DNA from: Syntrophaceae bacterium
Lineage (GTDB): Bacteria; Desulfobacterota; Syntrophia; Syntrophales; PHBD01
Length of the DNA: 64,000 nt
Reading direction: 5' to 3'
NCBI GenBank assembly: GCA_013177825.1
Contig: JABLXX010000001.1
Span: forward strand, 906,936 to 970,935
The position numbers and the translations under genes were made by a program. How positions within the stretch are numbered: the first letter of the stretch is position 1; the number at the start of each line of letters is the position of its first letter. This document shows positions 30,717 through 38,686 of this stretch, piece by piece. The notes under the pieces were generated by a model that saw nothing but the letters and a program-made list of their open reading frames with translations, had not been told where the DNA came from and made no database searches.

Positions 30717-32294
30717 ATGAAAACCATCACGAGAGCGGCGATGATGATTTTATTGCTGATCGCCGTCCCGGGCGGAATCTTCGCCGCCGGGAAAACACCG
30801 GATGTTATTCCGATCGACAGTGGACCGATCAGCGGAAAGGCCGAAGACGGGCTGCAAATCTTCCTGGGCATCCCCTATGCCGCCCCGCCCGTCGGGGACC
30901 TGCGCTGGAAACCCCCGCAAGAGGTTGCCTTGTGGACGCAGGTGAGGACCTGCAGGGAATTCGGCCGCTCCTGCCCACAGACGGGACAGTCCGATCCCGG
31001 CACCTTCAGCGAGGACTGCCTCTATCTCAATGTCTGGACGCCGGCCAAAAAGCCCGATGAAAAACTGCCCGTCATGGTCTGGATTCACGGCGGCGGCTTC
31101 AATTTCGGCTCCGCGTCCCTGCCGGAATACAACGGTGGGAACCTGGCGAAAAAAGGCGTCGTCGTCGTGACCCTCAATTACCGCCTCGGGCCGCTGGGAT
31201 TCCTGGCCCATCCGCTCCTGTCCACGGAATCCGCCCACAACGTGTCCGGCAACTACGGGCTGCTGGACCAGATCGCCGCGCTGAAATGGGTGCAGAGAAA
31301 TATCGCCGCCTTCGGAGGGGATCCCGGCCGCGTGACCGTGTTCGGCCAGTCCGCCGGTTCCAGGTCGGTTACGCTCCTGATGATCAGCCCCCTCTCGGCG
31401 GGGCTTTTTCAGCGGGCCGTCGCCCAGAGCGGCGGGCCGATCATCGGCTCGGAGTATCTGAATCCTGTCTTCAACGGCGACATGGCCGGCGTTTCGAAAA
31501 TGGGCCGGAAGCTGGCCTCCAGGCTTGGCTGCGACAAGGCGGCCGACGTCCCGGCCTGTCTGCGGGCCCGGTCCGCACAGGAAATCCTGGTGGCGGCGGA
31601 CTGCAAAACAGGCCTGTTCGACGAAGGCCTCTTCTTTGCGCCGGTCTTCGACGGTCGGGTGCTCCCCCCGAATCCGCGGATGGCTTACCTCGACGGACGG
31701 CAGCACGACGTGCCGATCATCGTCGGAAGCACCCTGAACGAAGGCAATATCTACCTGGCCGGCGTAACGGATTTGACGGTCGACAAGTACATGTCATTCC
31801 TGAAATCCAGGTTTGCCGGCGATTCCGGGAAGGCCCTCGGGATGTTTCCCGCCCTTGAGGCGAAAGACGTCGCCCCGGCCGTCGACCGGGTCGTGACGGT
31901 TGCGGCGAACGCCCACCCGGCGAGGCTCGTGGCCCGGTCCATGGAACGGAAGAAATCCAGGGCTTACCTCTACCAGTTCACACGCCGGCCCGGCACCGCG
32001 ATGGCGCGCAAACTGGGGGTGCACCACGGCGTGGACCTGGCGTACGTCTTCGGGAATATGAAAAAAGAAGACGGCTACAACGACATGGACCGGCTGCTTT
32101 CCGCTCAGATGACGGCCTATTGGGTGAACTTCGCGAGAACGGGGAATCCCAACGGGCCGGGCCTGTCCGACTGGCCGGCCTACGATAGCGAATCCGATCT
32201 CAACCTGGAGTTCTCGGATACCCTGCGCATCAACAGGAATCTTTTCAGGAAGGAATGCGACTTCATCGACGGGAGGTCGATCTATCGCCGATGA
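30717..32294 (+). CDS. Type B carboxylesterase, exported
   Basis: 525 residues. ATG 30717 has GGAGGATC upstream. A signal peptide ends near GGIFAAG. Typical type B features: [17 protein letters not shown], the oxyanion motif [12 protein letters not shown], and the nucleophile in [12 protein letters not shown] (F-G-Q-S-A-G-S). The acid region is SPLNEG-like (GSTLNEGN) and the His is in [12 protein letters not shown]. It also has [11 protein letters not shown], the second family signature. It should hydrolyse carboxylic esters in the periplasm or outside the cell. It lies 50 bp after the other exported hydrolase. Confidence 0.92.
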   Translation: MKTITRAAMMILLLIAVPGGIFAAGKTPDVIPIDSGPISGKAEDGLQIFLGIPYAAPPVGDLRWKPPQEVALWTQVRTCREFGRSCPQTGQSDPGTFSEDCLYLNVWTPAKKPDEKLPVMVWIHGGGFNFGSASLPEYNGGNLAKKGVVVVTLNYRLGPLGFLAHPLLSTESAHNVSGNYGLLDQIAALKWVQRNIAAFGGDPGRVTVFGQSAGSRSVTLLMISPLSAGLFQRAVAQSGGPIIGSEYLNPVFNGDMAGVSKMGRKLASRLGCDKAADVPACLRARSAQEILVAADCKTGLFDEGLFFAPVFDGRVLPPNPRMAYLDGRQHDVPIIVGSTLNEGNIYLAGVTDLTVDKYMSFLKSRFAGDSGKALGMFPALEAKDVAPAVDRVVTVAANAHPARLVARSMERKKSRAYLYQFTRRPGTAMARKLGVHHGVDLAYVFGNMKKEDGYNDMDRLLSAQMTAYWVNFARTGNPNGPGLSDWPAYDSESDLNLEFSDTLRINRNLFRKECDFIDGRSIYRR

Positions 32295-32360
32295 TCCCGA
32301 TGAGCCTCCTGTCAAAGCTTCCCTGACTTTTTTTCAAACAGCCGCGATGAAAAAAGCGCC

Positions 32361-33572
32361 ATGAACGGTTCTGAGGTGGAGAATATAACGCCGGGGCGGG
32401 TTCTCTCCGTCGACGTCATGCGGGGGTTCGCCCTGATCTGCATGGTGATGGTCCACTTCATGGTTTACCTGGTCGACGCCGCCTCCGCGGATACATGGCC
32501 TTATTTTTTTCTGAACCATATCCTGGCCGACTGGGGGGCGTCCTGCTTCCTGATGATGATGGGGATGAGCCAGGTGCTCTCGGCGCGGAGGCATGCCGGG
32601 GAAGACAACCGGCTGATTTTCAAACGGACGATGATCCGCGGGGGCTTCATCTTCCTGGCGGGCATCGTCATGCTGGCCCTGGCCTGGGGACCCGGCAGGA
32701 TCTGGCAGTGGGATATCCTGACCCTGATGGGATTTGCCACGGTCATGCTCTTCTTCTGTCGCTTTCTGCCTTCATGGGCCATCCTGTTCCTGGCTGTGTC
32801 TCTGGCCGTCTGCACGCCCCTGCTCAGGATGGGGATCGATTTCAACGCCGTATGGGGTGGAAATTTCGTCCATGTGCCCGTGATTTCGCGCTATCTCCCC
32901 GGCATCCTGCTCGATCCGGCCGCGGAGTATGAACCGGCCTGGCAGGCCGGGGAGATTGTCCGGGGCTTCCTGTTCACCGGCGAGTTCCCGGTCGTTCCCT
33001 GGTTCATCTTCCCTCCGCTGGGATTCGTCCTGGGGAGGCGGATCGTCAGCAGCCGGCTGCGGCAGGATCTGCCTTTCCTGTCGATCATCGGCCTCCTGCT
33101 TATTGCGTTGGGCCTGGGCTGGGCGTATGCCGCCATGGGCCGGCCGGGGGCATCCGTCGTCTTCGATTACATTGCGCCGCTCAGCTTCTATCCCGACTCC
33201 TTCACGATGATCTGCTACCAGCTCGGCGTGGCCCTTGTCGTCTTCAGCGGCCTCTATTACTGCTACGATGTGCATAGGACGGATAAACAAAAAGAGAGTT
33301 TTCTTGTCCGCGTCTACCTTCGCACGAGCCGCTCTTCCCTCACGTTTTACTTTCTACACTACCTGCTGATCGGGTGGCCCCTGGCCCTGGTTTATCTCGT
33401 GACCGGCAGGTATCTCAAGTATGGGTTCCTGGGTTCGATTCCCACCCTGCTGTGGGGTTTTACGGTGGTGGTTCTGCTGGAGTTGCTGCTGGTCGTCTGG
33501 GGGAACCACGGGAATCAATACAGCCTGGAGTGGTTCCTGGGTGCCCTGACGAAGCGCTTTGCTTCTTCCTGA
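32361..33572 (+). CDS. Multi-spanning acyltransferase (HGSNAT/DUF1624-like)
   Basis: 403 residues with about ten hydrophobic segments. The start region RVLSVDVMRGFALICMVMVHF is the family hallmark of heparan-alpha-glucosaminide N-acetyltransferase-like and DUF418/DUF1624 membrane proteins (R-x-x-S-x-D-x-x-R-G motif, with a membrane His). It carries an acyl group across the membrane to a periplasmic acceptor in known relatives. It follows the carboxylesterase by 66 bp on the same strand. The acceptor is unknown. Confidence 0.75.
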   Translation: MNGSEVENITPGRVLSVDVMRGFALICMVMVHFMVYLVDAASADTWPYFFLNHILADWGASCFLMMMGMSQVLSARRHAGEDNRLIFKRTMIRGGFIFLAGIVMLALAWGPGRIWQWDILTLMGFATVMLFFCRFLPSWAILFLAVSLAVCTPLLRMGIDFNAVWGGNFVHVPVISRYLPGILLDPAAEYEPAWQAGEIVRGFLFTGEFPVVPWFIFPPLGFVLGRRIVSSRLRQDLPFLSIIGLLLIALGLGWAYAAMGRPGASVVFDYIAPLSFYPDSFTMICYQLGVALVVFSGLYYCYDVHRTDKQKESFLVRVYLRTSRSSLTFYFLHYLLIGWPLALVYLVTGRYLKYGFLGSIPTLLWGFTVVVLLELLLVVWGNHGNQYSLEWFLGALTKRFASS

Positions 33573-33679
33573 GAGACACGTCCCTGCTCCCGGCGGGGCG
33601 GATGCCCCGACAGTGCTGGTCCGACGACGGAAATGGAACCGCCGGGCACAGGGATCGGACGAGGAGCGTCCGCAAAAAG

Positions 33680-33715
33680 AAGGGGCTGCCGATGTTTGAC
33701 ATCTGCAGCCCCTTT
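33680..33715. terminator. Bidirectional terminator
   Basis: AAGGGGCTGC and GCAGCCCCTT arms with internal GATGT/ACATC pairing, flanked by A-rich sequence on the left and T-rich sequence on the right. It lies between the convergent acyltransferase and OmpA-like genes. Confidence 0.8.
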
Positions 33716-33870
33716 CCTTCCGGCAGACTCAATGACATGTCCGTTACAGGATCATAGTCGGCGCGTTTCGGCAATGCTCCCAAATTCCATGTCGCTCCAA
33801 TCGAAGGCGCAATGCTTCTGCAATCCGTGAGCGTTGCTTCGGATTGCAGGCTCGACCGGAGCCCTTGTCG

Positions 33871-34710
33871 TTATTGCTTCACCAGTTCGACGCGGCGGTT
33901 CTTTGCCCGCCCCTCTTCCGTATCGTTTATTGCGACCGGGGCGAACGGACCATTTCCAAAGGGCCTTAGACGGGAAGCGGAGATGCCGTGATTGCTGACC
34001 AGAGCCTGTACGACCGCCTCTGCACGGTCCATGGAGAGCTTCAGGTTGGAATCGACCCTGCCCACGGTGTCCGTGTGGCCGACCACGTAAACACGAAGCC
34101 CGCGGTCATTCTTCAACAACCGGGCAATCTCGGTGATCGCCTGCTCCGACTCCGGCTTGATCTCCGATTTGCCGGTATCGAAATGAATACCATAGACCGC
34201 GGTGTGGCCCGCCGTCTTGAGGTCGCCTGCAAAAACTTCCGCGTTGGCCTCGATGTCCTGTTTCATGGACTCCTTTTCCACGATGAAAAGGCTGTGTTTG
34301 CCGGTAAACTCGGTTGTCACTTCAATCCACACCTCTTTCCCGTCCTTGACCACCCGGAGCGTCTCCCTGCTTTTGTCCACCCACAGGGCCTTTCCTCCGA
34401 TCCGCTTGACGGCGTTTTCGAAGTTCCGCAGGATTTGAAGCTCGCTCGGCTTGGATTTCATCGTGGCCTGTGGGTAGTATCGGATTTCGTAGTATCGCCC
34501 CTCCACACGTTCCGTCTTCCCCTTGCCGACAGGGAAGGAGCGGGCGTTGAAATCATTCACCACGCAGTTGTGGATCCAGTAGGTCGGCATACGGTTGAAC
34601 AGGGGGTGGTCCTGGCATTTCGGATTGTCCTTCTGTTGGGCGACAGCCGGAGAGGCCAGGCAGACGACGGCAAAAAGAATTCCGAGAAAAACGCATACGG
34701 ACCTGTTCAT
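33871..34710 (-). CDS. OmpA-family outer membrane protein
   Basis: 279 residues. The signal peptide ends near SPAVAQQ. A domain of about 130 residues (about 25-165, with RYYEIRYYPQ) precedes a C-terminal OmpA/MotB peptidoglycan-binding domain: YGIHFDTGKSEIKPESEQ, VVGHTDTVG and SMDRAEAV, ending NRRVELVKQ. Such proteins tether the outer membrane to peptidoglycan. The N-terminal region is not a recognisable beta-barrel and may be periplasmic. It appears monocistronic, with a 216-bp spacer to the upstream acyltransferase in which nothing else is evident. Confidence 0.85.
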   Translation of the reverse strand: MNRSVCVFLGILFAVVCLASPAVAQQKDNPKCQDHPLFNRMPTYWIHNCVVNDFNARSFPVGKGKTERVEGRYYEIRYYPQATMKSKPSELQILRNFENAVKRIGGKALWVDKSRETLRVVKDGKEVWIEVTTEFTGKHSLFIVEKESMKQDIEANAEVFAGDLKTAGHTAVYGIHFDTGKSEIKPESEQAITEIARLLKNDRGLRVYVVGHTDTVGRVDSNLKLSMDRAEAVVQALVSNHGISASRLRPFGNGPFAPVAINDTEEGRAKNRRVELVKQ

Positions 34711-34926
34711 GTTTCTTTCCTTTCCTTACACATGATTTGTGCCGCCGGACGACGGCTTGTCTCTGAATCGCACACTCGGCCGCAGTCAGACAAGCCCCAT
34801 GTTTTACAAACGGAGACACTCCCGGAACTTCCTCTGTTTTCAAGAAGAAGGTCATCCGGATACCGTTGCCAATGGATCCGTTTTCCAAAAGGCAGTGCCG
34901 GGAAGTCTGATGAGGATTCGGGAAGA

Positions 34927-35718
34927 TTACGGTTGATTCATGACGCTTGTGATCGTGTCTCTTGCCCGCTCCATGAGAAGGGTGAGGTTCGCCTCCGAGT
35001 AGGGGGTGATGGAAATGGGGGGATGGATGATCATCTGCGCCAGTCCCGGACGGACATCGACGCTTTTCGTGGGCAGAATCGCCCTGGTTCCCTTGATCGT
35101 GATGGGCAGAATGGGCAGGCCCAGGTCGAGCGCCATCTTGAAGGCGCCTTTCTTGAAGGGGCCGATCTCGCCGGTTCTGCTGCGGGTTCCTTCCGGGAAG
35201 AACAGGACGGACGTTCCATCGACGATCTTCTCCTTGGCCCGGTTGATCGCCTCGATGGCGGTCGTACCATCGGAACGGTCGATATAGATGTGTCCGATGG
35301 CCTCGCAGGCGGCACCGAGGAATGGGACCTTCCGGAGCTCCTTTTTCATGACCCATTTGAAATCGATGCCGAGCCAACCGTAGAGGAGAAAAATGTCGTA
35401 GAGGCTCTGATGGTTGCAGACGATGACATAGGACTGCTTCCCGTCGATGTTCTTCCTGCCGGATACCTCCACGAACATGGGGGTTGCCCAGGCATTGAGC
35501 TTCGCCCACGCGACGCCGGGAAGCCGGCTCGCGAGCTTCGGGTCTACGAACAAGGCGATGAGATAAGCGGTAGTGCCCAGCACAACCGTGGTGACGGCGA
35601 TAAACGGTACCAGAAAAAGCCATTTGTAGAACCGGTACACAAACAGGCCGCCCTTCCTGAAGAACTCCGGCACCTGAATGAACTCGAAATGTTTGGGGAT
35701 TTCGAATATTCCGGGCAT
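34927..35718 (-). CDS. plsC: 1-acyl-sn-glycerol-3-phosphate acyltransferase (PlsC family)
   Basis: 263 residues from ATG 35718 with GAGGT upstream; the ORF continues upstream without support. N-terminal membrane anchor at about 30-60. Acyltransferase motifs: NHQSLYD (H-x4-D), GHIYIDRSD, FFPEGTRSRTG and PILPITIKGT. It transfers an acyl chain to lysophosphatidate in phospholipid synthesis. The N-terminus is longer than in minimal PlsC proteins. It lies 62 bp after the ribbon-helix-helix-like gene on the same strand, so the two may be co-transcribed. Confidence 0.88.
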   Translation of the reverse strand: MPGIFEIPKHFEFIQVPEFFRKGGLFVYRFYKWLFLVPFIAVTTVVLGTTAYLIALFVDPKLASRLPGVAWAKLNAWATPMFVEVSGRKNIDGKQSYVIVCNHQSLYDIFLLYGWLGIDFKWVMKKELRKVPFLGAACEAIGHIYIDRSDGTTAIEAINRAKEKIVDGTSVLFFPEGTRSRTGEIGPFKKGAFKMALDLGLPILPITIKGTRAILPTKSVDVRPGLAQMIIHPPISITPYSEANLTLLMERARDTITSVMNQP

Positions 35719-35780
35719 GACGACCTCACTTTCTCTTCCGTTGATCCTGCCGATGCTCCAGCGCCGCCAGGCGGCCTGGA

Positions 35781-36269
35781 TCAAATCTTGTCTTTGATGA
35801 GATTCCAGAAATCGGCGACACCCGTCTGCCATCCGGTGATGAAGGAATCGATGTTTTGCCTCACCGCTTTTCCCGAGGTCTCGAAGAAGTCGGACAGATT
35901 CTCCTTCTTGAAATAGTCCGTAAAATAAGAACCGAGCATCTTGTTCTGAAGAGGATCCCGGTCCTCTTCGGGTCTCCAGGTGAGGGCGTAGCAGAGTTCT
36001 TCGTAATGGGCGATCCTGGCCCATCGGAGCCCCTCACGCATTCCCCTGTCCACGATCCTCGCGACGGCCTCCTGCTTCTCTTTTCTCAGACGCTTGACGA
36101 TCTCGGCGAGATTCGCATCTTCCGCGATCCTGCGTTGAAGTTCCTCCTTTCGCTGGATCGCATCCGTTACCACGTCCTGAAACATCTGGGAGAGGTTGAA
36201 GGAGGCGCGCCAGTTCTCTATCTTCTGGTAGAGCGATTCGGGGACGCTCAAGGTGATCTTCTTGGCCAT
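35781..36269 (-). CDS. Ribbon-helix-helix-like small protein
   Basis: 162 residues from ATG 36269 with GGAGGG 9 bases upstream. The N-terminus MAKKITLSVPESLYQKIENW reads as a CopG/MetJ-type ribbon-helix-helix: a basic beta-strand, then two helices, continuing FNLSQMFQDVVTDAIQ. A charged helical middle and a C-terminal region rich in aromatic residues (FFETSGKAV ... FWNLIKDKI) follow; this part is not recognised. Three copies of a CACGTATCAA half-site immediately upstream (36315-36366) suggest autoregulation. It may be a repressor with a ligand or partner domain. Confidence 0.6.
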   Translation of the reverse strand: MAKKITLSVPESLYQKIENWRASFNLSQMFQDVVTDAIQRKEELQRRIAEDANLAEIVKRLRKEKQEAVARIVDRGMREGLRWARIAHYEELCYALTWRPEEDRDPLQNKMLGSYFTDYFKKENLSDFFETSGKAVRQNIDSFITGWQTGVADFWNLIKDKI

Positions 36270-36314
36270 GACAGGAATCCCTCCGCTGGTGATGGCAAGC
36301 ACGTACTTATGAAA

Positions 36315-36366
36315 TTGATACGTGCAGATTTTCAAAACACGTATCAAATATCAGCGCACGTATCAA
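36315..36366. promoter_or_regulatory. Operator-like repeats upstream of the RHH-like gene
   Basis: TTGATACGTGC (36315-36325) is the exact reverse complement of GCACGTATCAA (36356-36366). A further ACACGTATCAA lies at 36337-36347, 19 bp from the last. Three half-sites, one inverted and two direct, sit 46-97 bp before the start codon. Confidence 0.6.
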
Positions 36367-36499
36367 TGAAAAATGTGCCTTTGGATCCTGTTGCCTATCC
36401 CTCGGTTGACACGGAAAGATCCTGCAGAATGCCTCGGCTCGAAAGAGATACGGGTGATCGCTCAGAAGGCTGTTTTGGGAAGCCGCCAGGCCGTAAAAA

Positions 36500-36925
36500 A
36501 GCGAAGGGGTCGCAGACCGTGGTCTGAAGAAGAACCGGTCGGTGGACACGCTACCGTTGAATGCGACTGCGCTGGGGGTTCTGCAGGAGAGATATAGCCG
36601 GAGAGAGAAGGATTCTGATTATGTGTTTCCGAGCCGGAAGGGTACACGGTACATGAAATGGAATATCTTTCGCGCATTCGAGGATGCTTCAACGAGGGCG
36701 AAGATACCCAAGATCCGATTTCACGATCTTCGCCACCCTTTCGAAACAAGGCTCGTGCACAGTGGTGTTGACCTTTACTAGGTCCAGAAGCTCGGAAGAT
36801 GGAAAAATACCGCAATGATGAACCGGTATGCCCATCATAATCCGGAAAGCTTGAGGGCGGGTATCGAGACCATGGACATGGAAAAAAGTCGGTTATCACA
36901 ATGTTATCAAAGTCACAAAAAATAA
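36500..36925 (+). pseudogene. Degraded tyrosine recombinase (phage-type integrase), C-terminal part
   Basis: The readable frame gives a C-terminal integrase domain: KNRSVDTLPLN, SDYVFPSRKGTRY, the RFHDLRHPFETRLVHSGVDL box (about 36718-36778), an in-frame TAG at 36779-36781, then VQKLGRWKNTAMMNRYAHH with the likely nucleophile Tyr. The N-terminal core-binding domain is missing and no start with a ribosome binding site is present. It is therefore a remnant, not an active gene. It abuts a tRNA 3-prime remnant, marking an old integration junction. Confidence 0.85.
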
Positions 36926-36961
36926 GGGGTCACAAGCCATCTCTAAGACTCGTAACCCCTT
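36923..36961 (-). terminator. Terminator hairpin beyond the tRNA remnant
   Basis: On the minus strand CAAGGGGTTACGAG ... CTTGTGACCCCTT is followed by ATTTTTT. The same GGGGTT-type hairpin follows the intact tRNA-Gln at 37852-37872, which suggests that it belonged to a tRNA transcript. Confidence 0.55.
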
Positions 36962-36969
36962 GATTTCGA

Positions 36970-37015
36970 TGGTGGGCCAAGGAAGAATGAAACTGCCGAC
37001 ACCCGGATTTTCCGT
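36970..37015 (-). other. 3-prime half of a tRNA (tRNA-Phe-like), attachment-site remnant
   Basis: On the minus strand the sequence reads through a GGAAAATCCG anticodon-arm end, GTGTC variable loop, a mismatched T arm (GGCAGTTTCATTCTTCC), then TTGGCCCACCA. It ends in an encoded CCA. The 5-prime half is absent. A GAA anticodon is possible but not certain. Such tRNA 3-prime copies are typical of integrase attachment sites; the dead integrase lies 45 bp away. Confidence 0.55.
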
Positions 37016-37079
37016 TTGAACTAAGTCATAAGCAGAACTTTATGCCACAAAACTGACTTTCCTTCAGCCCTCTTGCACC

Positions 37080-37108
37080 CTCGGGTGAGCCTTCCTGCCT
37101 CACCCGAG
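37080..37108. terminator. Perfect 10-bp hairpin after the small ORFs
   Basis: CTCGGGTGAG, a 9-base loop, then CTCACCCGAG. It lies 37 bp past the last of three minus-strand small ORFs. No long T run follows, so the terminator role is tentative. Confidence 0.5.
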
Positions 37109-37145
37109 AATGCGAAGAAGCTACTCAGAGAGAAAAGAGATATAT

Positions 37146-37253
37146 TCAAAGCCCCTTGGGGATTTCGATCGGGGTGGCCATCGGGTCGACCCAGCCGGCA
37201 ACGGTCTTCCTGGTCAAACCCTTCGCGCGCTTCGTAGTGTCTACCTTTTTCAT
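37146..37253 (-). CDS. 35-residue peptide with WVDPM motif, copy 1
   Basis: 35 residues, starting MKKVDTTKRAKGLTRK and containing GWVDPMATPIEIPKGL at the end. AGGAGG lies just upstream of the ATG (minus strand). It shares length, a Lys/Arg-rich leader half, K-G-L near the middle and the WVDPM motif with the neighbour at 37308-37415. It has no signal peptide or membrane helix and is not a family I recognise. A basic leader plus a short conserved core would fit a modified-peptide precursor, a regulatory peptide or a small RNA- or DNA-binding peptide. No maturation enzyme lies in this window. Confidence 0.6.
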   Translation of the reverse strand: MKKVDTTKRAKGLTRKTVAGWVDPMATPIEIPKGL

Positions 37254-37307
37254 GACCCTTCCTCCTTCTTTCTTTTATGCGTTATCGCTCTCTTTCCGTT
37301 CTGCAGA

Positions 37308-37415
37308 TTACTTGCCGATGTAAGGGAAGCACATGGGATCGACCCAGATCCCGCCGACCTTATGAGCCTGATGCTTGCCCTCAACCTTCCTTCCTAATCC
37401 CTTTGTCGCCTTCAT
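37308..37415 (-). CDS. 35-residue peptide with WVDPM motif, copy 2
   Basis: 35 residues, starting MKATKGLGRKVEGKHQAHK and ending GGIWVDPMCFPYIGK. AGGAGG is at an ideal distance upstream. It matches copy 1 in length and in WVDPM, but has a single Cys and two His. The gap to copy 1 is 54 bp. Two paralogues of identical length, each with a strong ribosome binding site, make a chance ORF unlikely. Function unknown. Confidence 0.6.
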   Translation of the reverse strand: MKATKGLGRKVEGKHQAHKVGGIWVDPMCFPYIGK

Positions 37416-37444
37416 GATAAGCCTCCTCTCTTTCCGGCAAATCC

Positions 37445-37591
37445 TTAAATGATTTTATAAAGTGCCCCTCTGACGACTTCCCTTCCGCCGCGCGGGTAAT
37501 CGGTTGTGGTTCTTCCCAGAATGTTTCTCTGGGGGTTGAATTCCAGCCGTCCGCTGGTCCTGATGCCGATTGTCCCGGTTTCTGTCATCAT
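37445..37591 (-). CDS. Small ORF, 48 residues, upstream of the WVDPM pair
   Basis: 48 residues from ATG 37591 (or ATG 37588) with GGGAGGT upstream. It has a polar, Arg/Gly-rich sequence (TGTIGIRTSGRLEFNP ... YPRGGREVVRGALYKII) with no membrane helix. It is the first of three closely spaced minus-strand small ORFs, 29 bp before copy 2. Not recognised. The case for translation rests on the ribosome binding site and the operon-like spacing only. Confidence 0.4.
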   Translation of the reverse strand: MMTETGTIGIRTSGRLEFNPQRNILGRTTTDYPRGGREVVRGALYKII

Positions 37592-37851
37592 GGTCTGGGC
37601 ACCTCCCTTTCTCTTCTTTCGAGTGTAAAATAATGCAGCCCACATTTTTAAACAATCGGCGTTGGTCTCAATTGCAAATACAAAGCTAACGGGATCTGTC
37701 TTCGGAGAGGTGACGGACTCTGCATAGGTGTTCATCTGATGGCCGCAAAACGGGGGTCTTGCAAGGGAGAGAATGTGTTGCAGGTGATCTCTCGGAGGGC
37801 TATTGAGGGGTAGCTATAGGTTGCAAAAGAAACGAAGGGGTTGCAGAGCGT

Positions 37852-37872
37852 ATCTTGCAACCCCTTGAATTT
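37852..37872 (-). terminator. Terminator of tRNA-Gln
   Basis: AAGGGGTTGCA with TGCAACCCCTT, followed on the minus strand by a T-rich tract. It starts about 10 bp past the tRNA CCA end. Confidence 0.65.
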
Positions 37873-37876
37873 TCGA

Positions 37877-37950
37877 TGGCTGGGGGAAGAGGATTCGAAC
37901 CTCTATTCACGGAGTCAGAGTCCGTTGTCCTGCCGTTGAACGATCCCCCA
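37877..37950 (-). tRNA. tRNA-Gln (anticodon CTG)
   Basis: 74 bases with encoded CCA. Acceptor TGGGGGA pairs with TCCCCCA; the D arm contains AACGGCAGGACA; the anticodon stem ACGGA/TCCGT encloses CTCTGAC, giving anticodon CTG; the T arm AGAGGTTCGAATCCTCT is intact. It closely follows the usual bacterial tRNA-Gln pattern. Confidence 0.95.
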
Positions 37951-37969
37951 TCGCTTGGAAGCGACCCGT

Positions 37970-37998
37970 GATATAAAGCGGCCTTTTTCTCCTGTCAA
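37970..37998 (-). promoter_or_regulatory. Sigma-70 promoter of tRNA-Gln
   Basis: On the minus strand TTGACA, a 17-base spacer and TATATC, ending 19 bases before the tRNA 5-prime end. Confidence 0.75.
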
Positions 37999-38085
37999 CA
38001 GTTTTCTCCGTCCCGCAGGAGGCCACGGATATTCCATCTCCGATGGATCCGGGCGTGGTGAGGTCCCGTGCGTTTCCCGGCGGGA

Positions 38086-38580
38086 TCACCGTCGCGTTAT
38101 CTGCCCTTTTCCGTTCGCAGCCAGGAATTTCGGCGGCAGGGGTGGCGCCCCGGCAAGGCCGAAGCCGGGCAGGACGATCAGGCCCGACGTTCCATGGGCG
38201 ACGATCCGGCCCGCAGCGTCTTTCATGGCTGCCTCCGCCAGCCCGAGGGTCTTGCCCATCCGGATGCACCGTCCTTCGGCGGTGAGCTTTCCTGCCTGGA
38301 CGGGGGCCAGGTAATTGACCTTCAGGTCCACCGTCGTGATGCCCGTGCCTTCCTCCAGCCCGCAGAAGGCGGACCAGTACGTCGCCGTGTCGATCACCGA
38401 AGCGAAAACGCCGCCGTGGACGTACCCGAAGGCCTGGATGTGTTCCGGTTTGATCTCGATGTCCAGGACGGCGTACCCGATGCCCAGTTTCCGGATCGCC
38501 ATGGAGAGATGCCGGAAATAGGGGCACCCATTGGCATGCCCGCGAACGGCCCGGACGTAGGCCGGATTGAGCTTTTTCAT
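38086..38580 (-). CDS. PaaI-type hotdog thioesterase
   Basis: 164 residues from ATG 38580 with GGGGAGGAA upstream. The hotdog core has GYVHGGVFASVIDTATYWS (HGG and the catalytic Asp), then DLKVNYLAPVQAGKLTAEG and MKDAAGRIVAHGT. It should hydrolyse acyl-CoA thioesters, often aryl- or short-chain, in the cytosol. It lies downstream of a sigma-54 activator on the same strand, at the edge of the acyl-CoA catabolic island, so a housekeeping role in relieving CoA trapping is likely. Confidence 0.85.
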   Translation of the reverse strand: MKKLNPAYVRAVRGHANGCPYFRHLSMAIRKLGIGYAVLDIEIKPEHIQAFGYVHGGVFASVIDTATYWSAFCGLEEGTGITTVDLKVNYLAPVQAGKLTAEGRCIRMGKTLGLAEAAMKDAAGRIVAHGTSGLIVLPGFGLAGAPPLPPKFLAANGKGQITRR

Positions 38581-38686
38581 GGGGTTCCTCCCCGAAACGG
38601 ATGTTGTCCCGATGCGGTCGTCCCGGCGCCGTGCCTGTTCCCTGGTTAAGTCCATGCCGCAGGAGGCTGCATTCTGCCCGGTACCC

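Noticed and set aside
33988-35916. 642-residue plus-strand ORF antisense to the OmpA-like and PlsC genes
   Set aside because: It runs opposite to two clear genes and across their spacer. Composition is that of a GC-rich shadow frame and no domain is visible.
37110-37397. 95-residue plus-strand ORF in the integration scar
   Set aside because: It overlaps the two WVDPM peptides on the other strand and has no ribosome binding site; the minus-strand ORFs are better supported.
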